From: Anaeromyxobacter sp.
GTDB taxonomy: Bacteria; Myxococcota; Myxococcia; Myxococcales; Anaeromyxobacteraceae
Reading direction: 5' to 3'
NCBI GenBank assembly: GCA_020028115.1
Contig: JAHWYA010000064.1
Span: 1-7,778, forward strand
DNA: 7,778 nt
A program made the translations under genes and the position numbers. Shown piece after piece: positions 5,181 through 7,778 of the stretch. How positions within the stretch are numbered: position 1 is the stretch's first letter; every line of letters begins with the position of its first letter. A model generated the notes under the pieces. That model was given only the letters and a program-made list of their open reading frames with translations. It made no database searches and had not been told where the DNA came from.

Positions 5181-6551
5181 GTGATCCGCCACGAAGACAT
5201 CGGCCGTGCGGTGCGCGACTGCGAGTACGCGGTCCGCGGCCCCATCGTCGCGCGCGCCCAGGAGCTGGAGCGGCAGGGGCGCCGCATCATCTATTGCAAC
5301 ATCGGCAACCCGCAGTCGCTCGGGCAGCGCCCGATGACCTGGGTGCGCCAGGTGCTCGCCCTCGCCGAGTACCCCGAGCTCGCCACGCTCGTCCCGGCGG
5401 GCACGTTCCCCGAGGACGTCCTCGAGACGTCGCGCCTGCTCGCACGCGAGACGCGCCACGGCCTCGGCGCCTACACGGAGTCGAAGGGGTACCGCTTCGT
5501 CCGCGAGGCGATCGCCCGCTTCATCTCCGAGCGCGACGGCATCGCCGCCGACGCGGAGGCGATCTTCCTCACCGACGGCGCGTCGAAGGGCGTCCAGTCG
5601 GCGCTTCGCATCCTCGTCGCCGACGAGCGCGATGGGATCATGATCCCGATCCCGCAGTACCCGCTCTACTCGGCGACGATCACGCTCTACGGAGGCGCGC
5701 AGGTCGGCTACCACCTCGACGAGGCGAACGGGTGGAAGCTCTCCCGCGAGATCCTCGACCGCTCCATCGCCGACGCCCGGCGGCGGGGCATCCGCCCGCG
5801 CGCGATCTGCGTCATCAACCCCGGCAACCCGAGCGGCGCCGTGCTCGACGAGGCCAACGTCGAGATGGTGCTCCGGTTCGCCGCGGAGCACGGCCTCTCC
5901 GTCCTCGCCGACGAGGTCTACCAGGCGAACGTCTGGCGGCCCGGCGACCGCTTCGTCTCCTTCGCGCGCGTGCTGGAGCGGCTCGCGCTCCGCGACGTGT
6001 CGCTCTTCAGCTTCCACTCGGTGTCGAAGGGCTACCTCGGAGAGTGCGGCCACCGCGGCGGCTACCTCGAGTGCCGGAACGTCCCGGGGCCGGTGCAGGA
6101 CGAGATCACGAAGCTCCAGTCGATCGCGCTCTGCGCGAACTCGGTCGGCCAGGTCGTGACGTACCTCCTCGTGTCGCCTCCGCGGGCGGGGAGCCCGTCC
6201 CACGCGCTCTACGAGCGAGAGCGGCGCGAGATCCTCGAGGCGCTCCGCACGAAGGCCGCGATCGTGAGCAAGGGGCTCGACGCGGTCCCGGGCATCCGAT
6301 GCAACGAGGTGACCGGCGCCATGTACGCCTTCCCGCGGGTCGACCTGCCGCCCGGCGTCGGCGACTTCGAGTACTGCATGGCGCTCCTCGAGGAGACCGG
6401 CATCTGCGTCGTCGACGGGTCCGGGTTCGGGCAGCTTCCCGGCACGGCCCACTTCAGGACGACCATCCTGCCGCCGCTCGACGAGATCGAGACGGTCGTG
6501 CGGCGGATCGGCGAGTTCCACGGCGCCTTCGTGAAGCGTCGCCGAGGTTGA
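5181..6551 (+). CDS. alanine aminotransferase, eukaryote-type (class I/II PLP aminotransferase)
   Basis: The predicted reaction is reversible transfer of the amino group between alanine and 2-oxoglutarate, giving pyruvate and glutamate in the cytosol with PLP as cofactor. The 456-residue protein aligns by eye along its whole length with plant and animal ALT/GPT: RGPIVARAQELE (19-30), NIGNPQSLGQRPMTWVRQVLAL (40-61), LGAYTESKG, LTDGASKGVQ, IPIPQYPLYSATI (155-167), ICVINPGNPSG (209-219), LADEVYQANVW (242-252), FHSVSKGYLGECGHRGGY (278-295), VTGAMYAFPRVDLPP and EETGICVVDGSGFGQLPGTAHFRTTILPP. PLP contacts are predicted as Asn216, Asp244, Tyr247 and the Schiff-base Lys283; Arg426 should bind the substrate carboxylate. 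E. coli AlaA and AlaC are more distant aminotransferases. The start is GTG with GAGGAG 6 nt upstream. A relative acting on other amino donors cannot be excluded. Confidence 0.93.
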   Translation: MIRHEDIGRAVRDCEYAVRGPIVARAQELERQGRRIIYCNIGNPQSLGQRPMTWVRQVLALAEYPELATLVPAGTFPEDVLETSRLLARETRHGLGAYTESKGYRFVREAIARFISERDGIAADAEAIFLTDGASKGVQSALRILVADERDGIMIPIPQYPLYSATITLYGGAQVGYHLDEANGWKLSREILDRSIADARRRGIRPRAICVINPGNPSGAVLDEANVEMVLRFAAEHGLSVLADEVYQANVWRPGDRFVSFARVLERLALRDVSLFSFHSVSKGYLGECGHRGGYLECRNVPGPVQDEITKLQSIALCANSVGQVVTYLLVSPPRAGSPSHALYERERREILEALRTKAAIVSKGLDAVPGIRCNEVTGAMYAFPRVDLPPGVGDFEYCMALLEETGICVVDGSGFGQLPGTAHFRTTILPPLDEIETVVRRIGEFHGAFVKRRRG

Positions 6552-6560
6552 TCCGCGTCA

Positions 6561-6579
6561 AGTCAGTGAGACATTGACT
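6561..6579. promoter_or_regulatory. inverted repeat AGTCA-N9-TGACT
   Basis: AGTCA (6561-6565) and TGACT (6575-6579) are perfect 5-bp arms around a 9-nt spacer, in a stretch noticeably more AT-rich than the genes on either side. It lies 60-78 bp before the ATG at 6639. It could be an operator for a dimeric regulator of the membrane-protein gene; the right arm also contains TTGACT (6574-6579), a -35-like hexamer without a well-spaced -10. Confidence 0.25.
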
Positions 6580-6616
6580 CAAGGCACCCGGGGGTGACCT
6601 GGTACCTTTTGTCGCA

Positions 6617-6635
6617 CGGAGTGTGATTTGCTCCG
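6617..6635 (+). promoter_or_regulatory. inverted repeat CGGAG-N9-CTCCG next to the start codon
   Basis: CGGAG (6617-6621) and CTCCG (6631-6635) are perfect 5-bp arms 3 nt before the ATG at 6639. The left arm contains the only GGAG near this gene, so a hairpin would sequester it. The same DNA contains TTTGCT (6627-6632), ending 6 nt before the ATG as at two other genes in the window, so it may instead be a promoter with overlapping operator. Confidence 0.25.
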
Positions 6636-6638
6636 CGT

Positions 6639-7778
6639 ATGTCCGATCGCGTGGCCGAGCTCGAGGCGAAGGTCGCGGAACTCTCGGAATCGATGGAGAA
6701 GATGGGGCGGCGGGTCGCGCTCCTCGAGAAGGGGCTCACGCCCGCATCCGCACGCCGGGTGCGCGCTGCTGCCGCAGCCGCAGCCGCACCGGCGAGCGAT
6801 GCGGCTGTCGCGATGCTGCGGCAGGATGCCGCATCTGTCGCCTCGACGGTCTCGCTCGTCGGACGCACGATCCTCGTCCTCGGTGGCGGGTTCTTCCTGC
6901 GCGCGCTCACCGATAGCGGCCGGCTCCCGGTCTGGATCGGCGTCGGGATGGGGTTCGTCTACGCGGGGATCTGGGTTGCGCTCGCCGACCGCGCCGCGGC
7001 GCGGCAGAGCCTCGCGAGCGCCGGCTTCCACGGGGCAGCGGCGGTCGCGATCGGCTTCCCGCTGCTCTTCGAGGTCACCTCGCGGTTCAAGGTCATCCCG
7101 ACCTGGATCGCGGCGTTCCTCCTCTCCGCCTTCACCGCCGTCGCCCTCGCGGTGGCGGCGCGGCGGAAGTTCCAGACGCTCGCGTGGCTCGTCGTGCTCG
7201 CCGCGATCCCGGCCGCGTACGCGCTGATGCTCGCGCAGGGGCGCGTCGCCCCGCCGCTCGTGTTCCTCGTCGTGCTCGGCGTCGGGACGGTGTGGCTCGG
7301 GTACGTGCTCGACTGGCACGGTCTGCGCTGGCCCGTCGCGATCGCGGCGGACCTCGCCGTCCTCTTCCTCGCGTTCGAGGCGGTCCGGCCGGGCGCGCCG
7401 GACGGGCCGGTCACCGCGGTGCTCGTGCAGTTCGCCCTCATCGCGGCCTATCTCGGCTCGACCGCGGTCCGGACCCTCGGCCTGCGCCGGAGCGTCGTCG
7501 CGTTCGAGACGGTCCAGTCCGCGGCGGTGCTCGTCACGGGCCTCGGCGGCGCCGCGTTCGTGACCGCCCGCGCCGGGATCGGATCGGGCCCGCTCGCGCT
7601 CGGCGTGCTCTCGCTCGTGTTCGGGGCCGCGGCGTACGCCGTCGCGTTCGCGTTCGTCGAGCGCGAGCGGACGCCAGCGAACTTCTACTTCTACACGTCC
7701 GCGGGGGCCGCGTTCGTCCTCGCGGGCGCGACGTTCCTCCTCGCGGCGGGGCCGCGCGGCATTCTCTGGGCGGGCCTC
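6639..7778 (+). CDS. polytopic membrane protein, DUF2339-like (partial, runs off the window)
   Basis: The frame is open from ATG 6639 to the window end: 380 codons without a stop. Residues 1-32 (MSDRVAELEAKVAELSESME and following) form a short coiled coil, then comes an Ala-rich linker (eight consecutive Ala around 43-50), then about ten hydrophobic segments beginning with TVSLVGRTILVLGGGFFLRALTDSG. Examples are PVWIGVGMGFVYAGIWVAL, ATFLLAAG near the end and several Val/Ala/Leu-rich stretches between. A coiled-coil start followed by GRxxLxxGxxFFLRxxxDxG and many transmembrane helices is the layout of DUF2339 proteins, large inner-membrane proteins of unknown function that usually exceed 600 residues. 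An in-frame TGA at 6624-6626 makes 6639 the first possible ATG. There is no normal Shine-Dalgarno. The family call is tentative; the membrane topology is clear. Confidence 0.8.
   Translation, partial: MSDRVAELEAKVAELSESMEKMGRRVALLEKGLTPASARRVRAAAAAAAAPASDAAVAMLRQDAASVASTVSLVGRTILVLGGGFFLRALTDSGRLPVWIGVGMGFVYAGIWVALADRAAARQSLASAGFHGAAAVAIGFPLLFEVTSRFKVIPTWIAAFLLSAFTAVALAVAARRKFQTLAWLVVLAAIPAAYALMLAQGRVAPPLVFLVVLGVGTVWLGYVLDWHGLRWPVAIAADLAVLFLAFEAVRPGAPDGPVTAVLVQFALIAAYLGSTAVRTLGLRRSVVAFETVQSAAVLVTGLGGAAFVTARAGIGSGPLALGVLSLVFGAAAYAVAFAFVERERTPANFYFYTSAGAAFVLAGATFLLAAGPRGILWAGL

Noticed and set aside
4005..6521. An 838-codon open frame on the minus strand covering the SDR and aminotransferase genes.
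   Set aside because: It is an antisense shadow typical of very GC-rich coding DNA. Its product is Arg/Asp/Glu/Pro-rich low complexity, while both plus-strand genes have full family motifs.
6600..6616. TGGTAC-N5-GTCGC as a possible sigma-54 promoter.
   Set aside because: The -12 element should read TTGC(A/T); GTCGC does not match, and no enhancer-like site is evident.

Overview
The window is very GC-rich (roughly 70 % or more by eye), with strong third-position G/C bias, GTG and TTG starts alongside ATG, and dense gene packing. The protein set is a CRP-like cyclic-nucleotide-fold protein, a GreB-type factor starting SKAF, a SlyB-like lipoprotein and a eukaryote-type alanine aminotransferase. 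This suggests a deltaproteobacterium or myxobacterium, Anaeromyxobacter-like. That placement is inference from style and gene content, because no rRNA or marker gene is present. I see no phage, CRISPR, IS or defence genes; this is ordinary chromosomal housekeeping and metabolic sequence.

Layout. Positions 1-135 hold a 21-bp tandem repeat, a possible 3' end of an upstream gene, and a strong GC hairpin. Positions 136-627 (+) encode a small cyclic-nucleotide-binding-fold protein. Overlapping its stop codon is a 24-codon reading frame (627-701) whose peptide resembles the start of a PilT-type ATPase; it looks like a truncated gene remnant. This runs into a zinc-dependent alcohol dehydrogenase (698-1735, +). 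The dehydrogenase converges, 6 bp apart, on a pirin gene (1742-2602, -). Upstream of pirin lie two copies of a 19-bp G-rich repeat and a stem-loop at the end of a Gre-family transcription factor gene (2744-3265, -). A 180-bp spacer with a 20-bp direct repeat follows, then a glycine-zipper lipoprotein gene (3446-3877, -). A 232-bp divergent spacer leads to a short-chain dehydrogenase with a C-terminal membrane helix (4110-5117, +), a eukaryote-type alanine aminotransferase (5181-6551, +), and the start of a polytopic membrane protein resembling DUF2339 (6639 to the window end, +).

How the genes work together. I see no single pathway. The alcohol dehydrogenase, the SDR and the aminotransferase are NAD(P)- or PLP-linked metabolic enzymes with separate start signals, and the Gre factor and lipoprotein belong to transcription and the envelope. 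The most informative points are the apparent pilT-like remnant joined to the dehydrogenase, the Gre protein whose coiled coil lacks the catalytic acidic tip, the intergenic repeats, and a recurring arrangement in which a -10-like hexamer sits exactly 6 nt before the start codon (three genes), suggesting leaderless transcripts. No clearly new biological system is visible.
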